From the NCBI GenBank assembly GCA_018713245.1, contig DVFM01000056.1, forward strand, positions 1-54,395: DNA of 54,395 nt, given 5' to 3'. Made by a program: the position numbers and the translations under genes. The stretch's first letter is position 1; each line of letters opens with the position of its first letter. Source of the DNA: Candidatus Merdivicinus intestinavium. Its GTDB lineage: Bacteria > Bacillota > Clostridia > Oscillospirales > Ruminococcaceae. Shown piece after piece: positions 41,980 through 50,762 of this stretch. The notes below the pieces were generated by a model that saw nothing but the letters and a program-made list of their open reading frames with translations, did no database searches and was not told the origin of the DNA.

Positions 41980-42771
41980 TTATCCGTTTTTCCGAAAATC
42001 GCTGGGCGTGCGTCCGGTATGGCGCCGGAACAGCCCGGAAAAGTAGTGGGCGTCCTCGTAACCGAGCCGGGCGGCAATTTCCTGAACCGGCAGCGCGGTG
42101 CTTTGGAGCAGCCGGCAGGCCAGTTCCAGCTTCCTCTGAAGGAGGTAGGCGTAAGGGGTGACGCCATAAGTCCGCCGGAAGAGCTTGCCTGCGTAATCGG
42201 GCGAGCGGTAGATGGTTTCCGCCAGCTCCTGCACCCGCACCAGCCGGGAAACGTTCTGGTCCAGATAAGCCTTCATAGCGGCTGCTTCCGGCGGTTCCGA
42301 TGCCCCCGCCTCCCCGCCGCTTCCCAGCGCCATGCAGATTTTGTGGAACAGCAGGGACGCCTCGCTTTGGAGCGCCTCCCCCTCTCCGCTGACAAGGTCA
42401 TAAAAATCCCGGAACAGCGGTTCCAGGCCGCCGGCGGGAAAGACGACCCGCCCCGTCAGCCCGTACGTCGAAATCAGTGCGCCCGGCAGCGCGCCCCGGA
42501 CATTCATGAAAATCTTGACCCAGGGGTCCCGGGGGTCGGAATAATAATAGTGCGCGGCGCCCAGCGGCAGCAGATAGACGTCCCCGGCCGAGGCGGTATG
42601 GCGCACGCCGTTCACCTCCACCGTCCCGGTTCCCTCCAGCACCTGCTCCAAAACCCAGACCGGGGAACAGGTGCGGCGGATCCGGTAGCTGCCGTCGCAC
42701 CAGGACATGCCGGCCAGCTCCAGAATAAAGGGTTCCCCCCATCCGGGAAAATAACGCAGGTCCTCTTTCAT
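41980..42771 (-). CDS. AraC family transcriptional regulator
   Basis: A 263-residue regulator. The N-terminal cupin-like sensing domain (about 12-130) has VLEGTGTVEVNGVRHTASAGDVYLLPLGAAHYYYSD. The C-terminal AraC domain (about 165-263) contains two helix-turn-helix units, VQELAETIYRSPDYAGKLFRRTYGVTPYAYLLQRKL and VQEIAARLGYEDAHYFSGLFRRHTGRTPSDFRK. Such regulators usually activate sugar-use genes after binding the sugar. GGGAGGA precedes the ATG. No transporter or glycosidase is adjacent, so its target is unknown; the DUF1846 gene upstream is in the same direction. Confidence 0.88.
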   Translation of the reverse strand: MKEDLRYFPGWGEPFILELAGMSWCDGSYRIRRTCSPVWVLEQVLEGTGTVEVNGVRHTASAGDVYLLPLGAAHYYYSDPRDPWVKIFMNVRGALPGALISTYGLTGRVVFPAGGLEPLFRDFYDLVSGEGEALQSEASLLFHKICMALGSGGEAGASEPPEAAAMKAYLDQNVSRLVRVQELAETIYRSPDYAGKLFRRTYGVTPYAYLLQRKLELACRLLQSTALPVQEIAARLGYEDAHYFSGLFRRHTGRTPSDFRKNG

Positions 42772-42791
42772 ACTGGGTCCTCCCTAATGCA

Positions 42792-42834
42792 GACGGCCGG
42801 TCCCTTCCCCCTCTGGGAAAAAGGGCCGGCCGTC
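42792..42834 (-). terminator. Hairpin between the DUF1846 and AraC genes
   Basis: A perfect 9-bp stem (42834-42826 with 42800-42792), extended by an inner AAGGG/CCCTT. There is no T-run after it, so a terminator role is only probable. Confidence 0.45.
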
Positions 42835-42847
42835 CCCTATTCGCTGT

Positions 42848-44332
42848 TTATTTGTGATAGAGCTTTTTGGTCTGGTAAACCGGTTCGCAGGTAAGGTTGA
42901 CCCCCAGTTTGCGGAACATGGAATCGTCCACCTGGGAGAGGATGACGGAGGAGTGCGCCTCGCAGCCTTTGAGCTTCTCCAGCTGCGCCATAGCCACCGC
43001 CGCAGTCTCGTTGGTGACGGCGCTGATGGAAAGGGCAATGAGCACCTCGTCGGTGTGCAGGCGGGGGTTGTGGTTGCCCAGATGGCTGACCTTCAGGTTC
43101 TGGATCGGCTCAATAATCGCCGGGGAAATCAGGTGGAGATAATCCGGGATGCCCCCGAGGGCTTTGAGCGCGTTGAGCAGCGCTGCGGAGGATGCCCCCA
43201 GGAGGGAGGAGGTCTTTCCGGTGACGATCTGCCCGTCCGGCAGCTCGATGGCTGCGGCCGGAAGGCCGGTTTCCGCAGCGCGGGCGACAGCCGCTTTCGC
43301 CACCGGGCGGTTTTCCACATCCACCTTGGCCTGCTTCATCAAAAGCTCCACTTTGTACACCGCTTCCGCCTCGCCGCGGCCGGTGCGCTGGTCGCAGAGG
43401 GCGTGGTAGTACCGGCGGATAATCTCCTGACAGGAGGCCTCCCGCACCGCTTCGTCGTCCACGATGCAGAAGCCCGCCATGTTGACGCCCATATCGGTGG
43501 GGGATTTGTAGGGGCTTTCCCCGGCGATTTTTTCAAAAATAGCGTTGAGCACCGGGAAAATCTCCACATCCCGGTTGTAGTTGACGGTGGTTTCGCCGTA
43601 TGCTTCCAGATGGAAGGGGTCGATCATATTGACGTCGTTCAAATCCGCCGTGGCCGCCTCATAAGCGAGGTTGACCGGATGCTTCAGCGGGAGGTTCCAG
43701 ATGGGGAAGGTTTCAAACTTGGCGTAGCCCGCCTTGACGCCGCGCTTGTACTCGTGGTAAAGCTGGGACAGGCAGGTGGCCATCTTCCCGCTGCCGGGGC
43801 CGGGCGCGGTTACAACCACCAGCGGGCGGGTGGTTTCGATGTACTCGTTTTTGCCGTAGCCGTCGTCGCTGACGATGAGGGGGATGTTTCCGGGGTAGCC
43901 CGCGATGGGATAATGGAGATAGGTCCGCACCTTCAAAGCGTCCAGCCGCTTGCGGAAGGCGTCCGCCGCCGGCTGGCCGGAATACTGGGCGATGACCACG
44001 CTGCCCACATACAGGCCGATGCTGTGGAAAGCGTCCATCAGCCGCAGCACATCCACGTCGTAGGTAATGCCCAGGTCCCCGCGGACCTTGTTCTTCTCAA
44101 TATCCGCCGCGTTGATTACAATGACAATCTCGGCCGACTCCTTCATCTGGAGGAGCATCCGCACCTTGCTGTCCGGCGCAAATCCCGGCAGGACCCGGGA
44201 AGCGTGGAAGTCGTCAAACAGCTTCCCGCCGAACTCCAGATACAGCTTATTGTCAAACTGGGAAATCCGTTCCCGGATGCGCTTGGACTGCAGCTCGAGA
44301 TATTTGTCATTGTCAAACCCGATTCGATTCAT
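42848..44332 (-). CDS. DUF1846 family protein
   Basis: A 494-residue cytoplasmic protein. Landmarks are the N-terminus MNRIGFDNDKYLELQSKRIRERI, the segment KLYLEFGGKLFDDFHASRVLPGF, and the nucleotide-binding-like GPGSGKMATCLSQLYHEYKRG near residue 180. DUF1846 proteins have known structures and an ATP-site-like loop but no assigned function. ATG 44332 has AAGGAAG 8 bases before it; two earlier in-frame ATGs sit too close to the ribosome site. Likely a single-gene unit. Confidence 0.86.
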   Translation of the reverse strand: MNRIGFDNDKYLELQSKRIRERISQFDNKLYLEFGGKLFDDFHASRVLPGFAPDSKVRMLLQMKESAEIVIVINAADIEKNKVRGDLGITYDVDVLRLMDAFHSIGLYVGSVVIAQYSGQPAADAFRKRLDALKVRTYLHYPIAGYPGNIPLIVSDDGYGKNEYIETTRPLVVVTAPGPGSGKMATCLSQLYHEYKRGVKAGYAKFETFPIWNLPLKHPVNLAYEAATADLNDVNMIDPFHLEAYGETTVNYNRDVEIFPVLNAIFEKIAGESPYKSPTDMGVNMAGFCIVDDEAVREASCQEIIRRYYHALCDQRTGRGEAEAVYKVELLMKQAKVDVENRPVAKAAVARAAETGLPAAAIELPDGQIVTGKTSSLLGASSAALLNALKALGGIPDYLHLISPAIIEPIQNLKVSHLGNHNPRLHTDEVLIALSISAVTNETAAVAMAQLEKLKGCEAHSSVILSQVDDSMFRKLGVNLTCEPVYQTKKLYHK

Positions 44333-44468
44333 CAACATCTTCCTTTCCTCATCCAATTACACAAAACTGTATTTATTATAATATTTTTCGTCCCTTCTTA
44401 CAACCGGGGCAGCCTGCTTTTTTCCCTTTTTTCCAAAAAATCAGCTTTTCCCACAGAAAACCCCCGGT

Positions 44469-44497
44469 TTGACAGCGCGCCTTCCGGCGGGTATAAT
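44469..44497 (+). promoter_or_regulatory. Promoter of the DNA glycosylase gene
   Basis: TTGACA (44469-44474) and TATAAT (44492-44497) are 17 bp apart, full consensus. Confidence 0.88.
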
Positions 44498-44520
44498 GGA
44501 AGCGGAAAGGAGCGACGCCC

Positions 44521-45018
44521 ATGCTGAAAACAGTTTTTCACCCGCTGGAGCCCATCTGCGGTCCGGATGCGCGGGTCCTGATCCTGGGGACCATGCCAAG
44601 CCCCCGCTCCCGGGAGGAAGGGTTCTACTACGCACACCCCCGCAACCGGTTCTGGCCAGCGCTTGCCCTGCTTTTCGGGGAAGCGCCGCCTGCGGGAAAC
44701 GATGCGCGGCGGGATTTTGCCCTGGCCCATCGGATTGCCCTGTGGGACGTGCTGCAAAGCTGCGCCATCGAAGGGGCCAGCGACAGCTCCATCCGGAACC
44801 CGGTCCCCAACGACATCCGCCCTCTTCTGGAAAAGGCCCCCATCCGGGCGGTATTCACCACAGGCGGGACGGCCTTCCGCCTGTACCGGAAGCTGGTGGA
44901 GCCCGTCTGCGGGCGTGCGGCGCTGCTCCTCCCCTCTCCCAGCGCCGCAAACTGCCGCCTGCCGCTGGAAGCGCTGGCGGAGGCTTACCGCCCGATTCTC
45001 CCCTTTCTGGCGGAATGA
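44521..45018 (+). CDS. DNA-deoxyinosine glycosylase (uracil-DNA glycosylase superfamily)
   Basis: A 165-residue repair enzyme removing deaminated bases, mainly hypoxanthine. Family landmarks are VLILGTMPSPRSREEGFYYAHPRNRFWPAL (about 19-48), with the GTMPS water-activating loop, and LWDVLQSCAIEGASDSSI. The late LPSPSAAN corresponds to the DNA-inserting loop of the superfamily. The length is usual. GGAAAGGAG precedes the ATG. It is a single gene between its own promoter and that of uxaC. Confidence 0.87.
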   Translation: MLKTVFHPLEPICGPDARVLILGTMPSPRSREEGFYYAHPRNRFWPALALLFGEAPPAGNDARRDFALAHRIALWDVLQSCAIEGASDSSIRNPVPNDIRPLLEKAPIRAVFTTGGTAFRLYRKLVEPVCGRAALLLPSPSAANCRLPLEALAEAYRPILPFLAE

Positions 45019-45067
45019 ACGGGGGAAAATCCGCCGTTTTTGCAATCTGTTCTGCCGTTTTTGGCAA

Positions 45068-45096
45068 TTGTATGGTGAAAAGAGCTGCGTTATAAT
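45068..45096 (+). promoter_or_regulatory. uxaC promoter
   Basis: TTGTAT (45068-45073) and TATAAT (45091-45096) are 17 bp apart. Confidence 0.75.
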
Positions 45097-45144
45097 AAAA
45101 GAAACCGCAAGGCGGAAAATTTTTTGGGATTGGAGCGAATTACT

Positions 45145-46521
45145 ATGAGCGAGTTTATGGGACCGCGTTACCTGCTGGCCAGCGACACGGCCGTCCGGCT
45201 GTACAATGCCTGCAAGAACCTCCCCATCATCGATTATCACTGCCACCTCTCCCCCAAGGAGATTTACGAGGACCGGGAGTTTTCCGACATCGGCGAAATG
45301 TTCCTGGGGGGCGACCACTATAAATGGCGGCTGATGCGCTGCCACGGCATCGAGGAAAAATACATCACCGGCGACGCTTCCTGGGGCGAAAAATTCCAGA
45401 AATACGCCGAGGCGCTTGCCACTGCCGCCGGGAACCCCCTTTATCACTGGACCCACATGGAGCTGCGGCTCTTTTTCGGCATCGACACCCCCTTAAACGG
45501 CAAGACCGCCGCCGCGATCCGGGAAAAGGCCAACGCCGTCATCCGGGAGAAGCATCTCTCTCCCCGGAAGCTCATCGCTTCCTCCAATGTGGAATATCTT
45601 TCCACCACCGACGACCCCGCCGATTCCCTGGAATACCACAAGCTCATCGCGGCGGACGCCTCCTTCCACACCGCCGTCACCCCCGCTTTCCGGCCGGATA
45701 CCCTGATTCAGATCACAAAACCGGGCTACGGGGATTATCTGGCCCGCCTTTCCGCCGCGTCCGGCGTGGAAATCACGGATTTTGCCTCCTGGAAGGAAGC
45801 AGTCCTCAAGCGGCTGGACTTTTTCTGCTCCATGGGCTGCAAGTTCACCGATGTGGGCATTGAAACCTTCCCCTCCGCCATCGGGACCGAGGAGGAAGCG
45901 GCAGACGCGCTGAACCGCGCCCTCCGCGGGGAGGAAATCTGCCCCTGCGCCTACAACAAATTCCTGGGATGGTGCTACTGCTGGCTCGCAAAGGAATACA
46001 AAAAGCGGGATCTGGTGATGCAGTGGCACATCGCCGTCAAGCGCAACACCAACTCCGCCCTCTTTGCCGCCGTCGGCCCGGACTGCGGCGGGGATTCCAT
46101 CCGGGACGCGGTCCCCTCCGGCGACATCACCGCCATTCTGGACAAGGTGGATTCCGAAGGCGGCCTGCCCAAAACCATTCTCTACTCTTTAAATCCCACC
46201 GCCTGCCCCGCCCTGGCCACCATCGCGGGCAGCTTCCGGGGGGTCATCTGCGGCGCTGCCTGGTGGTTCTGCGACCACAAGAAAGGCATTATCGAACAGA
46301 TTGAAACCATCGCCCAGGTAGGCGACCTGTCCACCTTCCTCGGCATGCTCACCGACTCCCGGAGCTTCCTCTCCTACGCCCGCCACGATTATTTCCGGCG
46401 GATCTTCTGCTCGGTGCTGGGCGGCTGGATTGAGGACGGGGAATTCCCGGAGGACGAAAACGCCTATGCGCTGACTGCCGGGGTGTTCCACGACAATCTG
46501 GAAGAACTGATCCGCGGATAA
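45145..46521 (+). CDS. uxaC: Glucuronate isomerase (uronate isomerase)
   Basis: A 458-residue enzyme converting D-glucuronate to D-fructuronate and D-galacturonate to D-tagaturonate, the first step of hexuronate use. It belongs to the amidohydrolase fold: IIDYHCHLSPKEIYEDREF (about 28-46) holds the metal-binding HxH, MQWHIAVKRNTN (about 292-303) a further His, and CDHKKGIIEQ sits near the C-terminal end. The upstream reading frame adds seven codons, but ATG 45145 gives the usual N-terminus. It is followed after 23 bases by a TIM-barrel isomerase/epimerase gene, and both share one promoter. Other genes of the hexuronate pathway are not in the window. Confidence 0.92.
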   Translation: MSEFMGPRYLLASDTAVRLYNACKNLPIIDYHCHLSPKEIYEDREFSDIGEMFLGGDHYKWRLMRCHGIEEKYITGDASWGEKFQKYAEALATAAGNPLYHWTHMELRLFFGIDTPLNGKTAAAIREKANAVIREKHLSPRKLIASSNVEYLSTTDDPADSLEYHKLIAADASFHTAVTPAFRPDTLIQITKPGYGDYLARLSAASGVEITDFASWKEAVLKRLDFFCSMGCKFTDVGIETFPSAIGTEEEAADALNRALRGEEICPCAYNKFLGWCYCWLAKEYKKRDLVMQWHIAVKRNTNSALFAAVGPDCGGDSIRDAVPSGDITAILDKVDSEGGLPKTILYSLNPTACPALATIAGSFRGVICGAAWWFCDHKKGIIEQIETIAQVGDLSTFLGMLTDSRSFLSYARHDYFRRIFCSVLGGWIEDGEFPEDENAYALTAGVFHDNLEELIRG

Positions 46522-46544
46522 CCCGCAGAAAGGACTGAAACTGC

Positions 46545-47381
46545 ATGAAAAAATGGATTCTCTCCGCTTTTGCGGACGAAGCGGGCTCCCCTGTGCCCGA
46601 ACAGATCGACGCACTGCGCGCCAACGGCTTTACCCACATCGAGCTGCGTGGCGTCGGCGACAAGAATATCACGGCGCTGACCGCGGAAGAGGCCCGGGAG
46701 CTGCGCCGGGAGCTGGATGACGGCGGCATTTCCGTCTGGGCCATCGGCTCCCCGCTGGGAAAAATCAGCATCGGGGATGAATTCGGCCCCCATCTGGAGC
46801 AGCTGAAGCACACCCTGGAGCTGGCCCACATTCTGGGGACGGCCCACATCCGGATGTTCAGCTTTTACTGCCCCAAGGGGGAAACGGACCTCTGCCGGGA
46901 GCTGGTCTTTGACCGGCTGGGCAGATTCTGCGATGCCGCAAGAGGCAGCGGCATCCTCCTCTGCCACGAAAACGAAAAGGGCATCTACGGCGACACCGCC
47001 GCCCGGTGCCTGGACATTCTGCAAAACTTCCCGGAAATCAAATGCGTTTACGATCCCGCCAACTTCCTCCAGTGCGGCGAGGACACCCTGAAAGCCTGGG
47101 ACATGCTGGAGCCTTATCTGGAGTATCTCCACATCAAGGACGTCCGGGAGGACGGCACCGTGGTCCCTGCGGGACAGGGAAGCGGCCGCATTCCGGAGCT
47201 GCTGCGGCGGTATGAGAAGGCGGGCGGCGAGGTGCTGACCGTGGAGCCCCACCTGGCAGTATTCAAGGGGCTTGCGGAGCTGGAAAACGGCGAGAAAACG
47301 CAGATTGGAGAATTTGAGTACGAATCTCAGCGGGCGGCCTTCGACGCGGCGGCCTCCGCGTTGAAAAATCTGCTGGCATAA
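46545..47381 (+). CDS. Sugar phosphate isomerase/epimerase (xylose isomerase-like TIM barrel)
   Basis: A 278-residue TIM-barrel enzyme. Visible strands and metal ligands are SAFADEAGSPVPEQIDAL, HIELRG, LLCHENEKG (metal-binding Glu), CVYDPANFLQCGED and YLHIKDV, then VEPHL. The class includes epimerases and isomerases of keto- or inositol-type sugars; the substrate is not evident. Its position 23 bases after uxaC suggests a role in uronate or related sugar catabolism. A strong terminator follows. Confidence 0.82.
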   Translation: MKKWILSAFADEAGSPVPEQIDALRANGFTHIELRGVGDKNITALTAEEARELRRELDDGGISVWAIGSPLGKISIGDEFGPHLEQLKHTLELAHILGTAHIRMFSFYCPKGETDLCRELVFDRLGRFCDAARGSGILLCHENEKGIYGDTAARCLDILQNFPEIKCVYDPANFLQCGEDTLKAWDMLEPYLEYLHIKDVREDGTVVPAGQGSGRIPELLRRYEKAGGEVLTVEPHLAVFKGLAELENGEKTQIGEFEYESQRAAFDAAASALKNLLA

Positions 47382-47411
47382 TCCATTGGCAAAGGAACAA
47401 GCCTGTTTGCA

Positions 47412-47441
47412 GGGCCGGGGTTTCCCGGCCCGCATTTTTTT
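47412..47441 (+). terminator. Terminator of the uxaC operon
   Basis: A perfect 8-bp stem (47412-47419 with 47424-47431) is followed by GCATTTTTTT. Confidence 0.88.
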
Positions 47442-47465
47442 ATGGAAGAACCGGTGGATGCATTG

Positions 47466-47485
47466 GCAGGGGGCCGCGCCCCTGC
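47466..47485. repeat. GC-rich palindromic hairpin
   Basis: GCAGGGG (47466-47472) pairs with CCCCTGC (47479-47485). The surrounding text (GGGGGCCGCGCCCCTGCGCC) resembles dispersed intergenic GC palindromes seen in related genomes; a second copy was not found in this window. Confidence 0.4.
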
Positions 47486-47526
47486 GCCCCCTTTATTGAT
47501 CTTAGCGGCAAATTTTTGAAAATCCC

Positions 47527-47555
47527 TTGTAACCAAAAACAAAATGCGATATAAT
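47527..47555 (+). promoter_or_regulatory. Promoter of the ACT/PFL pair
   Basis: TTGTAA (47527-47532) and TATAAT (47550-47555) are 17 bp apart. Confidence 0.78.
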
Positions 47556-47590
47556 GAAGGGGAATCTTACAAAGATACGGAGGTTTCACT

Positions 47591-47860
47591 ATGCGAGCAG
47601 TGATTTCAGTCATCGGGAAAGACACCGTGGGGATTCTGGCCAAGGTCAGCGAAAAGTGCGCGTCCATGAACGCCAACATTGTCGATGTGACCCAGACCAT
47701 CCTGCAGGACATGTTCGTTATGATTATGATGGTGGATATCAGCAAACTGAACTGCCAGTTTGCGGAAATGGCTTCCTCTTTTGAAAAGCTGGGCACGGAC
47801 CTGGGGCTCTCCATTCACGCCATGCACGAGGACATTTTCAATTCCATGCACCGCATCTAA
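47591..47860 (+). CDS. ACT domain protein (UPF0237 family)
   Basis: An 89-residue protein made of one ACT domain: VISVIGKDTVGILAKVSEKCASMNANIVDVTQTIL at the N-terminus and FVMIMMVDISKLNC as the following strand. ACT domains bind amino acids or related ligands. It is separated by 21 bases from the PFL-type gene, an arrangement conserved across Firmicutes and some archaea, so the two probably form a regulator-enzyme pair of unknown reaction. GGAGG precedes the ATG. Confidence 0.9.
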   Translation: MRAVISVIGKDTVGILAKVSEKCASMNANIVDVTQTILQDMFVMIMMVDISKLNCQFAEMASSFEKLGTDLGLSIHAMHEDIFNSMHRI

Positions 47861-47881
47861 TCAGGGAAAGGACTGGATACT

Positions 47882-49240
47882 TTGATCAATTTACACGACA
47901 TCATGGAAACCATTACCATGATTCAGGACGAAAACCTGGACATCCGCACCATCACCATGGGCATCTCCCTGCTGGACTGTGCCGACAGCGATATCGGCCG
48001 CTCCTGCGGGAAGGTGTACGATAAAATCTGCCGCAAGGCGGAAAAGCTGGTCAAAACCGGCGAGGAAATTGAGCGGATGTACGGCATTCCCATCGTCAAC
48101 AAGCGGGTCTCCGTCACCCCCATCGCCCTGCTGCTGGCAGCCAGCGGCGGCGACCCGGTGGAATATGCCAAAACCCTGGAACGCGCTTCCCAGACCATCG
48201 GCGTCAACTTCATCGGCGGCTATTCGGCGCTGGTCCAGAAGGGATTCGCCGCCGGAGATGAAGCCCTCATCCGCTCCATTCCGGAAGCGCTGGCCGTTAC
48301 CGACCACCTCTGTTCCTCCGTCAACATCGGCTCCACAAAAACCGGCATCAATATGGACGCCGTGCGGATGATGGGCCAGATCGTCCGCCAGACCGCCGAA
48401 CAGACCGCCGGCCGCAACTGCATCGGCGCCGCCAAGCTGGTGGTGTTCTGCAACGCGCCGGAGGATAATCCCTTCATGGCCGGCGCATTCCACGGCCCCG
48501 GCGAGCCGGACTGCGTCATCAACGTGGGTGTTTCCGGCCCCGGCGTGGTGCGGGCGGCTCTGGCGAAGCTGGACAAGGCCGCCGACCTCACCGAGGTGGC
48601 CGACCTCATCAAAAAAACCGCCTTCAAGATCACCCGGATGGGGCAGCTTGTGGGCACCGAAGCCTCCAAGCGGCTGGGCATCCCCTTCGGCATTGTGGAC
48701 CTCTCGCTGGCCCCGACTCCTGCGGTGGGCGACTCCGTTGCGCACATTCTGGAGGAAATGGGCCTTGAAACCTGCGGCTGCGCGGGCACGACGGCGGCCC
48801 TTGCCCTTTTAAACGACGCAGTGAAAAAGGGCGGCGTCATGGCGTCCTCCCATGTCGGCGGCCTTTCCGGCGCGTTTATCCCCGTTTCTGAGGATGCGGG
48901 CATGATCGCTGCGGCGGAGTCGGGCGTGCTGAAGCTGGAGAAGCTGGAAGCCATGACCGCAGTCTGCTCGGTGGGCCTGGACATGATTGTCATCCCGGGC
49001 AGCACCACCGCCGAGGTAATTTCCGCCATCATCGCCGACGAAGCGGCCATCGGCATGGTCAACTCCAAGACCACCGCCGTCCGGGTCATTCCCGCCATCG
49101 GCAAGGACGTGGGGGACACCCTGGAGTTCGGCGGGCTGCTGGGCAGCGGGCCGGTCATGGCGGTCAACCCGGTGAGCCCCGCCGGGTTCATCCACCGCGG
49201 CGGACGGATCCCCGCGCCGCTCCAGAGCCTCAAAAACTGA
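47882..49240 (+). CDS. PFL family protein (UPF0210)
   Basis: A 452-residue cytoplasmic protein of the UPF0210 family, named for structural likeness to pyruvate formate-lyase but with no shown activity. Landmarks are [15 protein letters not shown] (about 20-34), [17 protein letters not shown] (about 141-157), [27 protein letters not shown], and the C-terminal [13 protein letters not shown]. The start codon is TTG, preceded by AAAGGA. It lies directly behind the ACT gene and presumably acts with it. Confidence 0.9.
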   Translation: MINLHDIMETITMIQDENLDIRTITMGISLLDCADSDIGRSCGKVYDKICRKAEKLVKTGEEIERMYGIPIVNKRVSVTPIALLLAASGGDPVEYAKTLERASQTIGVNFIGGYSALVQKGFAAGDEALIRSIPEALAVTDHLCSSVNIGSTKTGINMDAVRMMGQIVRQTAEQTAGRNCIGAAKLVVFCNAPEDNPFMAGAFHGPGEPDCVINVGVSGPGVVRAALAKLDKAADLTEVADLIKKTAFKITRMGQLVGTEASKRLGIPFGIVDLSLAPTPAVGDSVAHILEEMGLETCGCAGTTAALALLNDAVKKGGVMASSHVGGLSGAFIPVSEDAGMIAAAESGVLKLEKLEAMTAVCSVGLDMIVIPGSTTAEVISAIIADEAAIGMVNSKTTAVRVIPAIGKDVGDTLEFGGLLGSGPVMAVNPVSPAGFIHRGGRIPAPLQSLKN

Positions 49241-49276
49241 ATCCATGTAAAACGAAACAGCAGGGAGGAAAACAGA

Positions 49277-49993
49277 ATGCGCCTTTTCCTTATTCGTCAT
49301 GCGGAAAGCTACAGCAATACACAAGGCCGGGTGATGTCCAGCACGGATCTGGATCTCACCGAAAAAGGGCGGGCTCAGGCTGTCTGCACAGGGAAGGCGC
49401 TCTTCTCCTGGATGCACGGGCGGCCGTTTTCCGCCGTCTTCTGCAGCACGCTGCTGCGGACGCGGCGGACTGCGGAGGGGATTCTCGCCGCATGGGAGGG
49501 CACATCGCCGCCCGTCTGCGCCCTGGACTGCCTACGGGAAATGGACCTGGGCAGGATGGAGGGCCTGACCTGGGAAGAGCGGGCGGAACGTTATCCTGAC
49601 ATGGGAACGGACCGCCGTCTTTCCATCCTCTGCGCTCCCGGCGGCGAATGCTGCGAAGATGTGGAAAGGCGGTGCGCAGCCTTTTCTGAGCGCCTTTCCG
49701 TCCTTCCGGCGGATTCCTGCGCGCTGGCCGTTTCCCATGGGATTACGCTGCGGGTGCTGGTTAATCTCCTGCTGGGACAGCCGCGGACGGATGTGGACTT
49801 TCTCAACTGGCCGGAAAATGCCGCCGTCACGGAATTGGAATGGCTGCCCGGCAAAAGGGCACGGCTGTTTAGCCTTTTCGATGACCGCCATCTGCGGGCG
49901 GCGGGCCTTTCCTCTCCGGACTACGCGGAATGGGGGCTGTTCTCTGAAAAGGATTACCTGACCCTGCTGCCGCCGGAGGTCTTTTCCCGATAA
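49277..49993 (+). CDS. Histidine phosphatase family protein
   Basis: A 238-residue phosphatase or mutase-like enzyme of the phosphoglycerate-mutase superfamily. The catalytic RHAES is at 7-11, the acid/base helper lies in LREMDLGRMEGLTWEE (about 85-100), and the second catalytic His is in AVSHGITLRVL (about 152-162). The C-terminal extension of about 45 residues is longer than in minimal phosphatases. The substrate is unknown; alpha-ribazole phosphate, sugar phosphates and phosphoglycerate are seen in relatives. GGGAGGA precedes the ATG. It follows the PFL-type gene by 36 bases. Confidence 0.86.
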   Translation: MRLFLIRHAESYSNTQGRVMSSTDLDLTEKGRAQAVCTGKALFSWMHGRPFSAVFCSTLLRTRRTAEGILAAWEGTSPPVCALDCLREMDLGRMEGLTWEERAERYPDMGTDRRLSILCAPGGECCEDVERRCAAFSERLSVLPADSCALAVSHGITLRVLVNLLLGQPRTDVDFLNWPENAAVTELEWLPGKRARLFSLFDDRHLRAAGLSSPDYAEWGLFSEKDYLTLLPPEVFSR

Positions 49994-49999
49994 ATTACA

Positions 50000-50040
50000 G
50001 CCGCCGGGCGTCCCTTTCGGGACAGCCCGGCGGCTTTCCA
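50000..50040 (+). terminator. Terminator after the histidine phosphatase gene
   Basis: A 10-bp stem (50000-50009 with 50025-50034) with an inner GTCCC/GGGAC, then TTTCC. Confidence 0.75.
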
Positions 50041-50061
50041 TATTGCAGATGAAAAAGGAAT

Positions 50062-50490
50062 TTACCATTTCAGTTCCCCGTCGCCCGCCATCAGTTCGGT
50101 CATTTCCTCAATCTTTTCCAGCGGAAACGGCGGACTTGCCACCGGTTTCATGGCCACCGACATCAGTTTCATCGGGTTGTCGTCGGCCGCCACACGGTTG
50201 GAGGACAGCGCGCCGCAGCGGCGGCAGCGGTGGATAATCGCCCACTCGCCGTTTTTGCGCACCCACACCGCGATGGGGTCCATGATCCCGCCGCAGTCGG
50301 AAGCGCGGTCGCCGGGCTCGATGTCCACATGCAGGCTGCTCAGGCAGTTGGGACAGTGGTTGCGGTGGTCGCTTCCTGCGCCTGCCGGGACCACCGGCCG
50401 GCCGCACACCTTGCATGTAAACGTGTCATTGCACGCATGGGTCTTGTAGTAGCCTTTTTCGTACTGTTTTCGTTTGTTTTCTCGATTCAC
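50062..50490 (-). CDS. RNHCP domain protein
   Basis: A 142-residue protein containing the RNHCP motif (DHRNHCPNCLSSLH, about 41-54) and cysteine knuckles CKVC, CPNC and CRRC, consistent with two zinc sites. The family is widespread but uncharacterised; the basic N-terminus (NRENKRKQYEKGY) suggests nucleic-acid binding. The start is GTG with AGGAGGA upstream. The leader contains an 11-bp hairpin. The gene lies between two convergent terminators and the hypothetical gene at 50763. Confidence 0.85.
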   Translation of the reverse strand: MNRENKRKQYEKGYYKTHACNDTFTCKVCGRPVVPAGAGSDHRNHCPNCLSSLHVDIEPGDRASDCGGIMDPIAVWVRKNGEWAIIHRCRRCGALSSNRVAADDNPMKLMSVAMKPVASPPFPLEKIEEMTELMAGDGELKW

Positions 50491-50762
50491 GGGAATTCCT
50501 CCTAAAGAACGTAAAAATCTCGTCCTATGGGAGGCTTGCCCTCATTTGTTTATGCGCAAACCTCCCGGTCAGCGCACAACCGATTCACAATGCATCTTCT
50601 TCATAAAAATCCATATCTCCTGTCTTACCGGCACAGAGCCGTTTGAATGCGGTCAGGCGCGCTTTTCACAGCAGACTTCCCCCTTTCCCGGTCAGCGGGC
50701 CGCGCCGCATTTTGATTATAGCATACTTTTGTTCAAAGCGCAACAAATTTTAAGCATAATTT
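50491..50762. other. Intergenic leader of the RNHCP gene
   Basis: About 270 bases without a credible gene. It holds one clear hairpin, GGGAGG-c-TTGC (50529-50539) with GCAA-a-CCTCCC (50556-50566), which lies on the RNHCP mRNA leader side. No consensus promoter or known riboswitch core was recognised. The stretch near 50720-50760 is AT-rich. Confidence 0.6.
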
